DNA of 64,000 bases from Shimia isoporae (GCF_004346865.1 NZ_SMGR01000001.1:1550001-1614000), one strand, 5' to 3'. Shown: positions 10,060 through 20,078, numbered from the stretch's first letter. Numbers and translations are program-made. The notes: a model not told the origin generated them from the letters alone.

Positions 10060-12497
10060 CTGGCGTCTCCATCACCGTCACCCTCGCTACCGGGCATGTC
10101 TTCCAGATCCGGTTCGACCGGTTCCCTTTTTTGAGCCAGTTGTACAGGCTCCTGAGGGGTGTTTGCAGCGTCCTGCGCGCCATCATCCGCAGCCACACCG
10201 CCAAGAGCTTCGGGGTTCCGGATCCAGATATCACGCTGGGCGTAGGGTATTTCGATACCTTCTTCCACAAATCGTTTGGCGATTTCATGGTTGATTTCGG
10301 AGCGCACCGACAATGACCAGTTAACGTCCCGAAGAATGGCACGGATTTCAAAATCCAGACTATCCGCGCCGAAGCCTTGAAAAACGATCCCGGGCGCCGG
10401 GTTCGCAAGCACCATCGGATGTGCCTCGGCAATCTCGCGAAGGATGCCCTCGACACGGCGGGTGTCAGTGCCATAGGCCACACCAACCGGTACAATGATC
10501 CGCCCGACGGTGTTCCCGCGTGTGTAATTCGTCACCGTACCGGAAATGAAATCCGAATTCGGGACCACGACATCCGTACGATCAAATGTTTCGATCCGTG
10601 TGGCCCGAACCGAAATATCCCGCACATACCCCATCTGCCCGCCGACTTCGATCCAGTCTCCCTCTGTGATCGGGCGCTCAATCAACAGAATGATGCCACT
10701 GACAAAGTTGCTCACAATGGTCTGCAGTCCAAAGCCGATCCCGACCGACAAAGCGCCAGCAAACAAAGCTACATTGCTCAGGTCAATTCCGGCAATCGTG
10801 AGCGCCACAAGAGCGGCCAGGAATATCCCGACGTAGCCGGAACCGACCACGATGGCGTTCTGTCCGCCTGGATCAAGCTTCGTCTTTGGCAGGATGTTGT
10901 CGCGCAGCATGCTTTGGGAAAGCCGCGTCAACATGTGGCCGACCGAATAAACCAACAGGAAGATAAAGATAGTTCGGGGAGAGAGCGTCATGTCTCCGAA
11001 CCGTAGTCCGGACGCCAACTGGCTCCATATCTCTTGAAGATCAGCGACCCTCGCGCCCCAGAAAAGCGCCAGAATCGGCATCGTTGCGATCACCAGCATC
11101 GCGCCAATCAGAACCGCCGCCAGAGAGGAATCGTCATCATCGCGACCTTCCAGTGCGGCAAATATCTTTTGCACCAGACGTTGAATTACGAGGATGAAGG
11201 CGATCAACAAAACCGTCTTGGTGGCGGCAAAAACAAGAAATCCGCCCGCCCGCGTCAGGCCGAAAATCCCCAACGTTACGCTCACAATGGCCGCTGCCAA
11301 CATAAATCGCGAAACGAAAACGACGATCAAACCCGTGGCACTTCGACGGCTTTCGTCCGGTACCACCATCTGCGCCCCTTGACGGGCAACAAGACGGCTC
11401 AAGACGCCCATACAGATCGCGGCAAACATCGTCGTCGTAAAGAAGACAACGGCCTGCGCTTCCAGTTGCCAGTTGTCATACCGTGCCAATTCCGAAAACA
11501 GGGTGTTCACGGCAAGGAAAACACCCAGAGCCGCCGATGCATGTCGCCCTTGTACCTTTTCGACATTGCTCAATTGGATCGGCAGCAACGGATCTTCATA
11601 GCGGGAGAAAATCCGCTCCCCCAGCCAGCGCGCCACCAAAACCTGGAAGGTCAAAAGTGGAAGGTTGGACAAAACGATGTCCCCGCGAAGCCCCGCCAGA
11701 TCAGTGGCGTAGACTGCTTTCGTCAAAGCAAAGACGCCGAACATTGGCAGGATCACCTGCCCGAATGACAACAGGAAAAGCATCACCCAACGCGCGGCAG
11801 AGATCTTGCCTTCGCGCGTTAGCATATGTTCCAGACCCGAACGGACCCAGCGCCCGCCCCGCAAGATTAGGAGCCCTCCGACCGCGAGGTAAAACAGAAT
11901 GATCGGAAGAGTTTTGCCAAGGCTGTTGCTGCGTTTTTCATGCACCCAACTGGTCGAAAACTCGAGCCCCATCAAAAGCAAGGACCGCTGAACATCCTTC
12001 CATGCAGGCAACCAAATTGCAGGGTTTACCGGAATTGGCCCCGGCTCGATCAAAAGTTGCGTCTGCCGATCGCGCATCAGGACGTCAATTGCGCGGATTA
12101 GCTCCGAGGCCTCCGCCTGTGCCAACTCCGCGCGCCGCGCAGGCGCCCGGGCAAATGCCAGCTGTTTCTCCAGTGTGTCCCGTTCCGCAGCGACATCCTC
12201 TGGATCACCGCCCTCCGGCACTGGCCCAAGGCTTTGAAGCTGAGCCTGAATGGTGCTGACCGAGACGCGGCTCTTGGAGCTTTCCTCTCCAAACACATCC
12301 CGCCAAAGATCCAGCTGGTTGCGCAATGCATCCATAGCCGCTTCAGAGGCGCGATTGTTGTCAATCGCCTCTCCCGCCCGCTGCACCACGCGGTTCCATT
12401 CTTCGTAGTCCGGCGGTGACGTCTGCGCAAAGCCCGCTGTCACCGACCAAAGCATGAGGGTCGCGCATATGGCGACCAGACGCACTATGGCTTGCAT
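10056..12497 (-). CDS. MscS-type mechanosensitive channel with DUF3772 N-terminus
   Basis: 813 residues. A signal peptide is followed by a helical periplasmic domain (about 25-150, DUF3772-like, with coiled-coil character), then about ten membrane helices. The conserved MscS pore and beta-domain segment contains GIGFGLQ-TIVSNF-SG and RPI-EGDWIEV. The C-terminal tail is acidic and Pro/Gln-rich. It is a large MscK/MscM-like member expected to release solutes on hypo-osmotic shock. The start lies 14 bases after the cysK stop, and the end overlaps alaX. Confidence 0.88.
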   Translation of the reverse strand: MQAIVRLVAICATLMLWSVTAGFAQTSPPDYEEWNRVVQRAGEAIDNNRASEAAMDALRNQLDLWRDVFGEESSKSRVSVSTIQAQLQSLGPVPEGGDPEDVAAERDTLEKQLAFARAPARRAELAQAEASELIRAIDVLMRDRQTQLLIEPGPIPVNPAIWLPAWKDVQRSLLLMGLEFSTSWVHEKRSNSLGKTLPIILFYLAVGGLLILRGGRWVRSGLEHMLTREGKISAARWVMLFLLSFGQVILPMFGVFALTKAVYATDLAGLRGDIVLSNLPLLTFQVLVARWLGERIFSRYEDPLLPIQLSNVEKVQGRHASAALGVFLAVNTLFSELARYDNWQLEAQAVVFFTTTMFAAICMGVLSRLVARQGAQMVVPDESRRSATGLIVVFVSRFMLAAAIVSVTLGIFGLTRAGGFLVFAATKTVLLIAFILVIQRLVQKIFAALEGRDDDDSSLAAVLIGAMLVIATMPILALFWGARVADLQEIWSQLASGLRFGDMTLSPRTIFIFLLVYSVGHMLTRLSQSMLRDNILPKTKLDPGGQNAIVVGSGYVGIFLAALVALTIAGIDLSNVALFAGALSVGIGFGLQTIVSNFVSGIILLIERPITEGDWIEVGGQMGYVRDISVRATRIETFDRTDVVVPNSDFISGTVTNYTRGNTVGRIIVPVGVAYGTDTRRVEGILREIAEAHPMVLANPAPGIVFQGFGADSLDFEIRAILRDVNWSLSVRSEINHEIAKRFVEEGIEIPYAQRDIWIRNPEALGGVAADDGAQDAANTPQEPVQLAQKREPVEPDLEDMPGSEGDGDGDAR

Positions 12498-12511
12498 AAG
12501 CCCCTCGCGTG

Positions 12512-13549
12512 TCAGACGTCCTCAAAAACGCCGGGAATGCTGCTCGGTCCGGTTTCACCAAGCCACTCTGGCGTAGGCAAACCCTTCTCCTTGAGGAACG
12601 CCGGGTTGAACAATTTCGACTGATACCGCGTGCCGTAATCGCACAGGATCGTCACAATGGTGTGCCCTGGCCCCATCTCTTTGGCCATGCGAACCGCACC
12701 GGCAACGTTGATGCCGGAAGATCCGCCAAGACACAGGCCTTCTTCGGCCAAAAGATCAAAGACATAAGGCAGTGCCTCTTCATCGGAGATCTGGAAATTC
12801 ATGTCGGGTTTGAACCCTTCGAGGTTGGCTGTAATGCGGCCCTGCCCGATACCCTCGGTGATCGATCCACCCTCGGATTTCAGCTCCCCGTTTTCGTAGA
12901 AATTGTAAAGCGCCGCCCCCATTGGATCAGCAAGGCCAATCTTCACACCCTTGCCTTGAAGAGCTTCTGCGACACCGGCCAACGTGCCCCCCGACCCAAC
13001 CGCGCAGGTAAATCCATCCACTTTGCCGCCGGTCTGTTCCCAGATTTCAGGACCCGTGGTTTCCACATGCGCCTGGCGGTTTGCCACGTTGTCGAACTGG
13101 TTTGCCCAGATTGCTCCGTTCGGTTCCGTCTTCGCCAGCTCCTCGGCCAAACGCCCTGAATAGCGAACGTAGTTGTTCGGGTTCTTGTAGGGCGCTGCAG
13201 GCACCTGCACCAACTCCGCGCCGGCCAGACGCAGCATGTCTTTCTTTTCCTGCGACTGCGTTTCCGGGATCACGATCACGGTCTTGAAACCCATTGACGC
13301 GCCAACAAGAGCCAATCCGATACCGGTATTGCCCGCAGTGCCTTCGACGATTGTTCCGCCCGGCTTCAATGCACCGCGCGCAATTGCATCTTTGATAATA
13401 TAAAGCGCCGCGCGGTCCTTGACCGACTGCCCGGGATTCATGAACTCGGCCTTGCCATAGATGTCACAGCCCGTCGCCTCGCTCACTTTGTTGAGCCGGA
13501 TCAGAGGGGTATTGCCAATCGCTTGGGCCAGATCGCGCGCAATGTGCAT
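12512..13549 (-). CDS. cysK: Cysteine synthase (O-acetylserine sulfhydrylase)
   Basis: 345-residue PLP enzyme that makes cysteine from O-acetylserine and sulfide. PLP lysine is Lys44 in SVKDRA; the substrate loop GTAGNTG and the PLP phosphate loop GSGGT are intact. The ATG at 13549 is chosen because the family motif IGNTPLI then begins at residue 11; an upstream in-frame start would add 34 non-family residues and overlap trgB. In Rhodobacter sphaeroides cysK lies beside trgAB and is tied to tellurite resistance, and the same order is seen here. Confidence 0.93.
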   Translation of the reverse strand: MHIARDLAQAIGNTPLIRLNKVSEATGCDIYGKAEFMNPGQSVKDRAALYIIKDAIARGALKPGGTIVEGTAGNTGIGLALVGASMGFKTVIVIPETQSQEKKDMLRLAGAELVQVPAAPYKNPNNYVRYSGRLAEELAKTEPNGAIWANQFDNVANRQAHVETTGPEIWEQTGGKVDGFTCAVGSGGTLAGVAEALQGKGVKIGLADPMGAALYNFYENGELKSEGGSITEGIGQGRITANLEGFKPDMNFQISDEEALPYVFDLLAEEGLCLGGSSGINVAGAVRMAKEMGPGHTIVTILCDYGTRYQSKLFNPAFLKEKGLPTPEWLGETGPSSIPGVFEDV

Positions 13550-13608
13550 CGATGACGTCCTTTTTCTTTTTTGTTCGCTCTTCTGTGTAGGACCGCGCGT
13601 TGACAAAC

Positions 13609-14733
13609 TCAAGCACCAGCGCGCAGCCGCTCCCGATGTCGTGACAACCATAATGCCATAAGGATGAGAGGTGCGTTGTCCAATTCCCGCCTGTCCACGA
13701 GTTCCATCAGTGCGTCATAGCTGTAAAGGTAAGACCGAATGTCCTCCGCCTCATCTTCCAGACCAGACACCCCAATAACGTCGTCAGGCAAATTTGTGAT
13801 GCCGACGTAAAGGTGGAAGTATTCCGTACAACCTCCCGGAGACGCATAAGAACTTCCCACTTCCTCGAGACGCTGCAATGTAAGTCCGGCTTCCTCCTGG
13901 GCCTCCCGATGCGCGGTGGCCTCTGGCGTTTCTCCACCGTCAACACGGCCTGCAATGGGCTCTAGTTGCCAGACCTTTCTGTCCCCGCGTGCGGTTGGTC
14001 CCAACCTGAATTGCTCAACCAGCAAAACCTTGTCCCTGACAGGATCGTAAGGCAGGACAAGTGCCGCATCCGTGCCCATGAACACGGCGCGATTGACAGG
14101 TTGGGACATGCTGCCGTCATATCGACGGAAACTGACATCTACTTCTTCAATTGCAAAAAAGTTGGCATAGGGTCGTTCCAGCCGGTGGATCTCGATGTCC
14201 GTCACATCAAATCCGCTGGGATTATGACGAATTGGCCCACTCTCGGCCAAAACTTTAGCACTGGCTCTGGCCTTGATCGTCGGCAACATCCGGTCAACTT
14301 CACGTCGCGATCTGCTACCGAAATAACTCATTTCTTCCATAGCCTTATGGACCGTAAATGATCCATGCCGCTCGCTCCAGTCTTTTAGAGACCAATCGCC
14401 CTCCGGCTGCCAGACAGCACTTTCGCTGAAATATACCTGCGCGGATGTCACAGCGCCGCCCACAACAACATCCACCGGCTTTAGTGCGTAATCATACCCG
14501 CCTTCATAGAAATCTAGTCGGTCGACGTCCGTTTGGCTCAGGTTCCGAAGCAGCAGACCTTCGGCAGTACCTTCACCAACAGACAGGATGGGAAAGTCCT
14601 CACCAACAACCCCGTTGACACGGTGTCCGGGCAAAGTGCCGATCACCATATCAATCTTGTCCGCAGGACGATCAAGTACAGCTGCCAAAAGCGGCACGTG
14701 TCTCAACGTGCCATACACAAACAGATCAGCCAT
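13609..14733 (-). CDS. trgB: TrgB-like fusion of a gamma-glutamylcyclotransferase-like domain and a Nudix hydrolase
   Basis: 374 residues in two domains. Residues 1-130 resemble the AIG2/GGCT fold (V-Y-G-T-L at 6-10, a conserved Glu-Gly-Y segment near 77). Residues 180-370 are an ADP-ribose-pyrophosphatase-like Nudix domain with the full Nudix box at 262-284 (G-x5-E-x7-REAQEEAG). TrgB of Rhodobacter sphaeroides is a tellurite-resistance protein with a Nudix domain. It starts three bases after the trgA stop. The true substrate of either domain is not known from sequence. Confidence 0.85.
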   Translation of the reverse strand: MADLFVYGTLRHVPLLAAVLDRPADKIDMVIGTLPGHRVNGVVGEDFPILSVGEGTAEGLLLRNLSQTDVDRLDFYEGGYDYALKPVDVVVGGAVTSAQVYFSESAVWQPEGDWSLKDWSERHGSFTVHKAMEEMSYFGSRSRREVDRMLPTIKARASAKVLAESGPIRHNPSGFDVTDIEIHRLERPYANFFAIEEVDVSFRRYDGSMSQPVNRAVFMGTDAALVLPYDPVRDKVLLVEQFRLGPTARGDRKVWQLEPIAGRVDGGETPEATAHREAQEEAGLTLQRLEEVGSSYASPGGCTEYFHLYVGITNLPDDVIGVSGLEDEAEDIRSYLYSYDALMELVDRRELDNAPLILMALWLSRHRERLRAGA

Positions 14734-14736
14734 GCC

Positions 14737-15171
14737 TCATCCCCAGCGACGGTAGGCGTAATCGATCAGAAAACCGGAGATCAGGCCGCCAACAGCCAAA
14801 ACAACAAGCACAACGGGATGCGCAAGATAAAGCCCGTACTCCAGCCCGATCGCAACGATTTGCTCCAACGCTTCAACAGGTTCGGTGTAATAGCGCTTCA
14901 TTGCACGTTGCAGCATCTCGTAGCCGCCAAACACCAAAAGCCCGACAACCACGAGAATGATCACACCGGTGATCCCGTTGTTTACCGGCCCTGCCCGCAC
15001 GGCCTTTGGCCCGACAATCTTCCATCCGACAAACATCCCGACGCCTGCGGAAACCAATGTCATATACCCGGGATCAAATCCCTCGGGCAGTTGTGGTTTG
15101 ACAAGTTCAGCCACAATCGCGCCGAGAAAGGCGAGACAGATGGCGGCGACCAGATTGTTTGCAGTGGGCAT
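14737..15171 (-). CDS. trgA: TrgA family membrane protein (tellurite resistance)
   Basis: 144 residues with four predicted helices (about 5-22, 35-55, 70-90, 115-138) and a short basic C-terminus (YRRWG). It matches the TrgA family known from Rhodobacter sphaeroides, and the trgA-trgB-cysK order supports the name. The ATG at 15171 shares a base with the stop of the upstream methyltransferase gene (TGATG), so it is preferred over the start at 15258. How TrgA acts is unknown. Confidence 0.85.
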   Translation of the reverse strand: MPTANNLVAAICLAFLGAIVAELVKPQLPEGFDPGYMTLVSAGVGMFVGWKIVGPKAVRAGPVNNGITGVIILVVVGLLVFGGYEMLQRAMKRYYTEPVEALEQIVAIGLEYGLYLAHPVVLVVLAVGGLISGFLIDYAYRRWG

Positions 15172-16385
15172 CAGTTGGGTCTTGAGATCGTGATTTGAGT
15201 CACGTCGCAGCTTCCACTGTGAAACGCCGCAGCACAAGAGGTGAGATAAAAATTCCACATCCTGCGAAACCTGACATCAAATCCCAGCGGCTGGATCTGG
15301 TCCCACTTGGCGTTGAATGTATCGAACCAACGGCGCAGCGTCTGGCTGTAGCTCTCGCCAAATTCAACGCTCCGCTCCACCAGCATTCCGGCTTTTTCAA
15401 CCTCGCGCCGCAAGACTTCCGGGCTTGGCAACATGCCACCGGGGAAGATGTATTTCTGTATAAAATCAACTTCTTTCCGATAGCCCTCAAACCGCTTGTT
15501 GGCGATGGTGATGATCTGAAGTGTCGCGTTCTTTCCGGGCTTCAAACGCTCCCGTACCGTTTCGAAGTACACTGGCCAGTACTTTTCTCCGACCGCTTCG
15601 AACATCTCGATACTTGCAATCCCGTCGTAGGTTGCCGTTTCGTCTCGATAGTCCTGAAGCTTGAACTCAACCAAGTCGGACAATCCAGCCTTTTCAATAC
15701 GTTCCTGCGCATACTTAAGCTGTTCTTCAGAGATCGTCAGCCCCGTGACACGCAACCCGCGCTCCTTCGCAGCGTATTCCGCGAAGCCGCCCCAACCACA
15801 TCCGATCTCTAGAACATGATCACCGGGTTTAACCCCCATCTGATCCACCATGGAGGCATACTTTGCGGTTTGAGCTGCCTCCATACTTTCTTGGCCGGTT
15901 TCAAAGATGGCCGAAGAGTATGTCATCGTATCGTCAAGCCACAGACCGTAAAATTCGTTTCCGAGATCATAGTGATAGGAGATGTTCTTCCGCGCCTGCT
16001 TTCGGGAGTTCCGATTCATCCAGTGGCGCATCCGCTCGTAGAATCTCACAAACGCCATGCCAGGGAACCCGTCATAAACGTCGTCGTTGTCCGACCTCAG
16101 AAAATCACAGAACGCCTGAAGATCAGGCGTGCTCCACCATCCATCCAGGTAGGCTTCACAAAAACCCAACTCGCCTTCGCGCATCAAACGGGCAAAGGTC
16201 TCACCGTTGTGGACGTGCATCTCACAAACCGGTCCGGGCTTGCCCCCCTGAGCGCGAAACACGCGCCCGTCCGACATGACAAAATCAATCCGCCCCTCGT
16301 TCACCTTCTTTGCGATTTGAAAAACCGCAGGAAAATACCTCGGCAGGTCTTGTTCATTTTGCGTCGTCGTCAGGACCATCCACAT
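15171..16385 (-). CDS. Cyclopropane-fatty-acyl-phospholipid synthase family methyltransferase
   Basis: 404-residue SAM-dependent enzyme of the CFA synthase/mycolic acid methyltransferase family. The SAM-binding motif is VLEIGCGWGGFAEYAA (about 195-210). The segment SYHYDLGNEFYGLWLD and the C-terminal YC-like motif region around F-I-Q-K-Y-I-F-P-G-G are diagnostic. It is expected to modify double bonds of membrane phospholipid acyl chains. It heads a tight run with trgA, trgB, cysK, a channel gene and alaX. The ATG at 16379 is an alternative start. Confidence 0.88.
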   Translation of the reverse strand: MWMVLTTTQNEQDLPRYFPAVFQIAKKVNEGRIDFVMSDGRVFRAQGGKPGPVCEMHVHNGETFARLMREGELGFCEAYLDGWWSTPDLQAFCDFLRSDNDDVYDGFPGMAFVRFYERMRHWMNRNSRKQARKNISYHYDLGNEFYGLWLDDTMTYSSAIFETGQESMEAAQTAKYASMVDQMGVKPGDHVLEIGCGWGGFAEYAAKERGLRVTGLTISEEQLKYAQERIEKAGLSDLVEFKLQDYRDETATYDGIASIEMFEAVGEKYWPVYFETVRERLKPGKNATLQIITIANKRFEGYRKEVDFIQKYIFPGGMLPSPEVLRREVEKAGMLVERSVEFGESYSQTLRRWFDTFNAKWDQIQPLGFDVRFRRMWNFYLTSCAAAFHSGSCDVTQITISRPN

Positions 16386-16413
16386 CTCCCCATCGTTGTG
16401 GTTGTTGTTAAGG

Positions 16414-16435
16414 CTAGGCGGTCAAAACCGCCTAG
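16414..16435 (-). terminator. Hairpin after the photolyase gene
   Basis: A perfect 9-bp stem (CTAGGCGGT / ACCGCCTAG) with a four-base loop lies 9 bases past the photolyase stop and before the CFA-synthase-like start. The T run on the minus strand is weak, so termination efficiency is uncertain. Confidence 0.65.
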
Positions 16436-16444
16436 GGCAAGAAA

Positions 16445-17866
16445 TTATTGGGTTTTGAAGGTTTCGTAGGCCGCAAGCGCCCGCGCGCGCCCTTCTGCGA
16501 GGTCCACCAAAGGCTCGACCGATTTGTCAGTCAACTTCAAACCCCAAGACACTGGAATTGCGTCAAAAAACTGGATCGCAGATTCACTTGCGCACGACAT
16601 CTCGTCGGGCAGCCAGCGGGTCAGATACCGCGCTTCGGGATCAAATTTGTCCGACTGGGTTTGCGGGTTGTAAATGCGAAAATACGGCGCCGCATCCGGG
16701 CCGGAACCAGCCACCCATTGCCATCCCATGGCATTTGATGCCGGATCCCAGTCTACCAGACAGTCTTCAAACCAGCGCATTCCGAGCCGCCAATGAATGC
16801 CCAGATGTTTGGTCAGATAACTTGCGGTGATCATCCGCGCCCGGTTGTGCATTTTGCCGGTGACATACAGTTCACGCATCGCTGCATCGACCAGTGGCTG
16901 TCCCGTCCGACCCTGACACCAGCGCAGGAAATGCGGATGGTCCTCGTCGTCTATCCAGCTGAACCCGTCCCACTCGGGCCGCCAATTCTTGGTTTCAATC
17001 TCGGGATAGTGCCACATCAGATGCCAGGCGAATTCTCGCCAGACCACCTCTTTCAGGAAGTGTTCCGCGCCAGCAGCGCCTTCCTGCATCCGTCGGCGCC
17101 CCGCGTGCCAACACTGTGCAGGACTGATCTCTCCAAGGCTCAAGGCGTCAGACAATTCGGACGTGACCTCAGCATCAAGATAGTCCCGTTTTGCTTTGTA
17201 GGCTGCGATCAGGTCTTCACAGAATTCTGCCAACCGAGCTTGGGCCGCAGGCTCTCCAACTCGAACGTATTGGCGGACAACATCCGCGCCCCGCCGCATT
17301 TCCGCCGAAAGCTTCCAGTTTTCCCGTGCCTCTCCATGAGGCCAAGTCTCGGGCGCGGGGATTTGGTCCGGTGCCTTCAGCGGTGCCGGAACGCCGACCT
17401 CGCGCACCGCCTTCCAAAAGGGTGTGTAAACGCGATATGGCCCGTCGGTTTTGGTCTTCACCGTCCACGGCTCAAACATCAGCGCACCGGTAAAGCTCTC
17501 GACCTCCAACCCATCGGCTTTCAGGCTCGCTTTTATGTCTGTATCACGCGCCACTGAGGACGGATCATACAAACGGTTCCAATACACAGCCGTTGCGCCG
17601 GACTCGCGCGCAAGGTCCTGCAGAACATCGAGTGCCTTGCCACGCCGCATCACCAGCTTGCTTCCCATCGCCCCCAAACGGTCTTCAAACGCCGCCAACG
17701 CCAAATCCAACCGGAATTTAGGTGCGGCGCCCAATGACTCAACCTGAGGGTCGCAGATGAATACCGGCAAAACCGAACCACGACGTATCGCGGCGGTCAA
17801 AGCCGCATTGTCGGTCAGGCGGAAATCACGCCTGACCCAATAGATGGAAATCGGTGAAATACTCAT
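16445..17866 (-). CDS. phrB: Class I deoxyribodipyrimidine photolyase
   Basis: 473 residues. The N-terminal Rossmann-like antenna domain begins with I-Y-W-V-R-R-D-F-R-L-T-D-N. The C-terminal FAD domain has the conserved WQW-VAGSG-PDAAPYFRI-NP-Q and DP-x-YL-x-RW-P blocks. It repairs cyclobutane pyrimidine dimers with blue light. The ATG at 17866 places the conserved antenna start at residue 7; an ATG six codons upstream is less likely. Confidence 0.92.
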   Translation of the reverse strand: MSISPISIYWVRRDFRLTDNAALTAAIRRGSVLPVFICDPQVESLGAAPKFRLDLALAAFEDRLGAMGSKLVMRRGKALDVLQDLARESGATAVYWNRLYDPSSVARDTDIKASLKADGLEVESFTGALMFEPWTVKTKTDGPYRVYTPFWKAVREVGVPAPLKAPDQIPAPETWPHGEARENWKLSAEMRRGADVVRQYVRVGEPAAQARLAEFCEDLIAAYKAKRDYLDAEVTSELSDALSLGEISPAQCWHAGRRRMQEGAAGAEHFLKEVVWREFAWHLMWHYPEIETKNWRPEWDGFSWIDDEDHPHFLRWCQGRTGQPLVDAAMRELYVTGKMHNRARMITASYLTKHLGIHWRLGMRWFEDCLVDWDPASNAMGWQWVAGSGPDAAPYFRIYNPQTQSDKFDPEARYLTRWLPDEMSCASESAIQFFDAIPVSWGLKLTDKSVEPLVDLAEGRARALAAYETFKTQ

Positions 17867-17912
17867 GGTCCTCTCGTATTTCAAAGACTTACGGGAGGAT
17901 TTTAGCAGTGGA

Positions 17913-19133
17913 TCACAATACAGCGTCCAAAGATTGCAAAAGCTTGTCGATCTCCGCTTTTGACGTGTAATGCACGAAACTCAGTCGCAAAACGCCCTTC
18001 TCCATGTCCACACCACAAGCTTCCAGCGCCCTGCCCGCATAAAAATCCCCGCCGCCGGCCATAATACCGTGATCAGCCAGCTGCGCCGCCAATGCGCCAC
18101 CGTGAACATTGGCGGCCAAAGCCACCGTTGGCGCCCGCTCAGAGGCACGCGAGGGACCAATCAAGCGGACTGAATTTTTGCTTGCAGCGTAGTCCAGAAC
18201 CGGCTGCAACAATGCCGCCTCATGGTCACGCATTAAATCGTGCACAGCCGCGCCTGTGGCTGCAGGAGTCTCACCGATGACACCGTGATGTGCGGCCAAC
18301 GCTTCGAAATAATCCACCATTCCGGCACAGGCGGCGACTTGCGCGTGATCCGGTCCCGCAGGCGTGAATCGCTTGTAAAGCGTGTCGCCGTTGAAATGGT
18401 GCCCTTGATTGGGAAGCAACCACCCGAGGCTCTCACGCATCACCATTATGCCCTGATGCGGCCCATAGGTTTTGTAACTGGAAAACAGATAAATGTCGGC
18501 ACCAAGCGCCCCTACGTCCGGCAAACCGTGCGGCGCGTAGCTGACCCCGTCAACGCATACAAATGCCCCCGCAGCATGCGCGAGCGCCGTGATCCTCGCC
18601 ACAGGATTGATCTCGCCAACAACGTTGGAACAATGTGGGAAACACACCAACCGCACGCGATCATCCAGCAACTCATTCAGCTTTTCGGGATCTAGAGCTC
18701 CAGTCTCCGGATCGATTTCCCACTCACGTACGTCAATTCCCGCGTCAGCTAGGCGTCTCCACGGGCCGGAATTGGCTTCGTGATCTTGATTAGTGACCAC
18801 AATCGCATCACCGGGATCCATCCACTGTCGGAAAGCTTGGGCCAGAACATATGTGTTTTGCGTCGTGGATGGGCCAAAGGACACTTCTTGCGCGGCAACA
18901 CCCATCAGGGCCGCCAGACGCGCCCGCGCTTCATCCATCTCCGCTCCGCCCAATTCGCTGGCGCGGTATGGCGCATAGGGCTGAACTTTGCGTTCCCGAT
19001 AAAAACGCGTAAGCCGATCGATCACTTGTCCGCAGGTGTAGCTACCACCGGCATTCTCGAAGAATGCCTGCCCTTGCAAACTTTGCTCATCAAACGCCGG
19101 GAACTGCGCCCTTACAAATTCAACGTCCAACAT
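17913..19133 (-). CDS. Class V aminotransferase, cysteine-desulfurase-like
   Basis: 406-residue PLP enzyme of the class V aminotransferase fold. The Schiff-base lysine is Lys221 in S-S-Y-K-T-Y-G-P-H, and Asp195 (VDG) is the expected pyridine-nitrogen partner. It belongs to the cysteine-desulfurase-like SufS/CsdA subgroup, but the N-terminal NAGGS and the lack of isc/suf neighbours leave the substrate open. The gene ends 46 bases before the photolyase start and is probably transcribed with it. Confidence 0.8.
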   Translation of the reverse strand: MLDVEFVRAQFPAFDEQSLQGQAFFENAGGSYTCGQVIDRLTRFYRERKVQPYAPYRASELGGAEMDEARARLAALMGVAAQEVSFGPSTTQNTYVLAQAFRQWMDPGDAIVVTNQDHEANSGPWRRLADAGIDVREWEIDPETGALDPEKLNELLDDRVRLVCFPHCSNVVGEINPVARITALAHAAGAFVCVDGVSYAPHGLPDVGALGADIYLFSSYKTYGPHQGIMVMRESLGWLLPNQGHHFNGDTLYKRFTPAGPDHAQVAACAGMVDYFEALAAHHGVIGETPAATGAAVHDLMRDHEAALLQPVLDYAASKNSVRLIGPSRASERAPTVALAANVHGGALAAQLADHGIMAGGGDFYAGRALEACGVDMEKGVLRLSFVHYTSKAEIDKLLQSLDAVL

Positions 19134-19334
19134 CTCGCACTCCGTTGGTTCCGGCCCAAGCTGCGCTTAGACCGGCATGTTTATTTTCCAGCTAGTAAGA
19201 AAAGCATTCCACATTGCCGTCAAGCACATAGCCGCCTCTTGACCGGCGGGGCCAAACCGCATCAAGTCGTTGCATAACGAGTTTCATTCGGTGCAAGCAA
19301 TTTATTTTCAATTCACTTTCGCAGGGAGACCTTA

Positions 19335-20078
19335 ATGTTCCGTCCAATTTCGCTCGCACTTTGTCTGGTGGCTTCCAACGCCTCGGCGTCCGACGTCGGC
19401 TCCGACGGCAAGTATTTCGTTTACAACGGAACGAAGTTTTTGACCAAAGGAGCACAAGCCGTCGCCGCTCCGGGGCAAACCGGAAGAATCACGGGAAAAG
19501 GACTACTAGGTTTCTTCACCAAAAACGGATTTGCGCATTATGCCTACACATCGGCTGGCGGAACCCGACCGGCCACAGAATTCGAGATCGACGGCAGCTT
19601 GCTGGCCTCCGGAAACGTCAACGTATCCCTTGCCGCCGGCGATGTTGCCGAAGTTGGTGTGGAAGCCGAAGCATCAATTGACACGAACAAGTCTTACAAA
19701 GGCTTGTTTGTTGAAGTGAAAGACTGGCCAGCTGTAATTAATGAACTCAACGACTTCGCGGCGACACAACCTGACGGAAGTGCTATTTTTAACAAAGACT
19801 TCCGGGTCATTTCTTCCGTACTTTATGTCACCGGATACACTGACTCTATGGACATCGAGTTCGATGGAAGCGTCAATTTGGAGGTCGAGCCAACCGATGA
19901 AATTTCGGTTGTTGGTACTGTCACCGGTGAAGGTTCAAGGTCTTCGTCGTTCAGCCTGTCAGACGGAAGCACGGTTGCATTTAGCCTGCGCCATGTGTGT
20001 TGGAACAACAAAAAAATCGTGGATATCGTTGCGGATGTTGTCGGCCAGTCACGCCCGGGAGACTGCGACAAATACTGA
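19335..20078 (+). CDS. Secreted protein of unknown function
   Basis: 247 residues with a signal peptide (cleavage near ASA-SDV, residue 19). The mature part is acidic, rich in Gly, Ser, Asp and Val, and reads as mostly beta-strand, with two cysteines near the C-terminus (VCWNNK and GDCDKY) that could form a disulfide. I recognise no family. A purine-rich GGGAGA precedes the ATG at normal distance. It lies alone on the plus strand, convergent with the HIT gene. Confidence 0.7.
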   Translation: MFRPISLALCLVASNASASDVGSDGKYFVYNGTKFLTKGAQAVAAPGQTGRITGKGLLGFFTKNGFAHYAYTSAGGTRPATEFEIDGSLLASGNVNVSLAAGDVAEVGVEAEASIDTNKSYKGLFVEVKDWPAVINELNDFAATQPDGSAIFNKDFRVISSVLYVTGYTDSMDIEFDGSVNLEVEPTDEISVVGTVTGEGSRSSSFSLSDGSTVAFSLRHVCWNNKKIVDIVADVVGQSRPGDCDKY

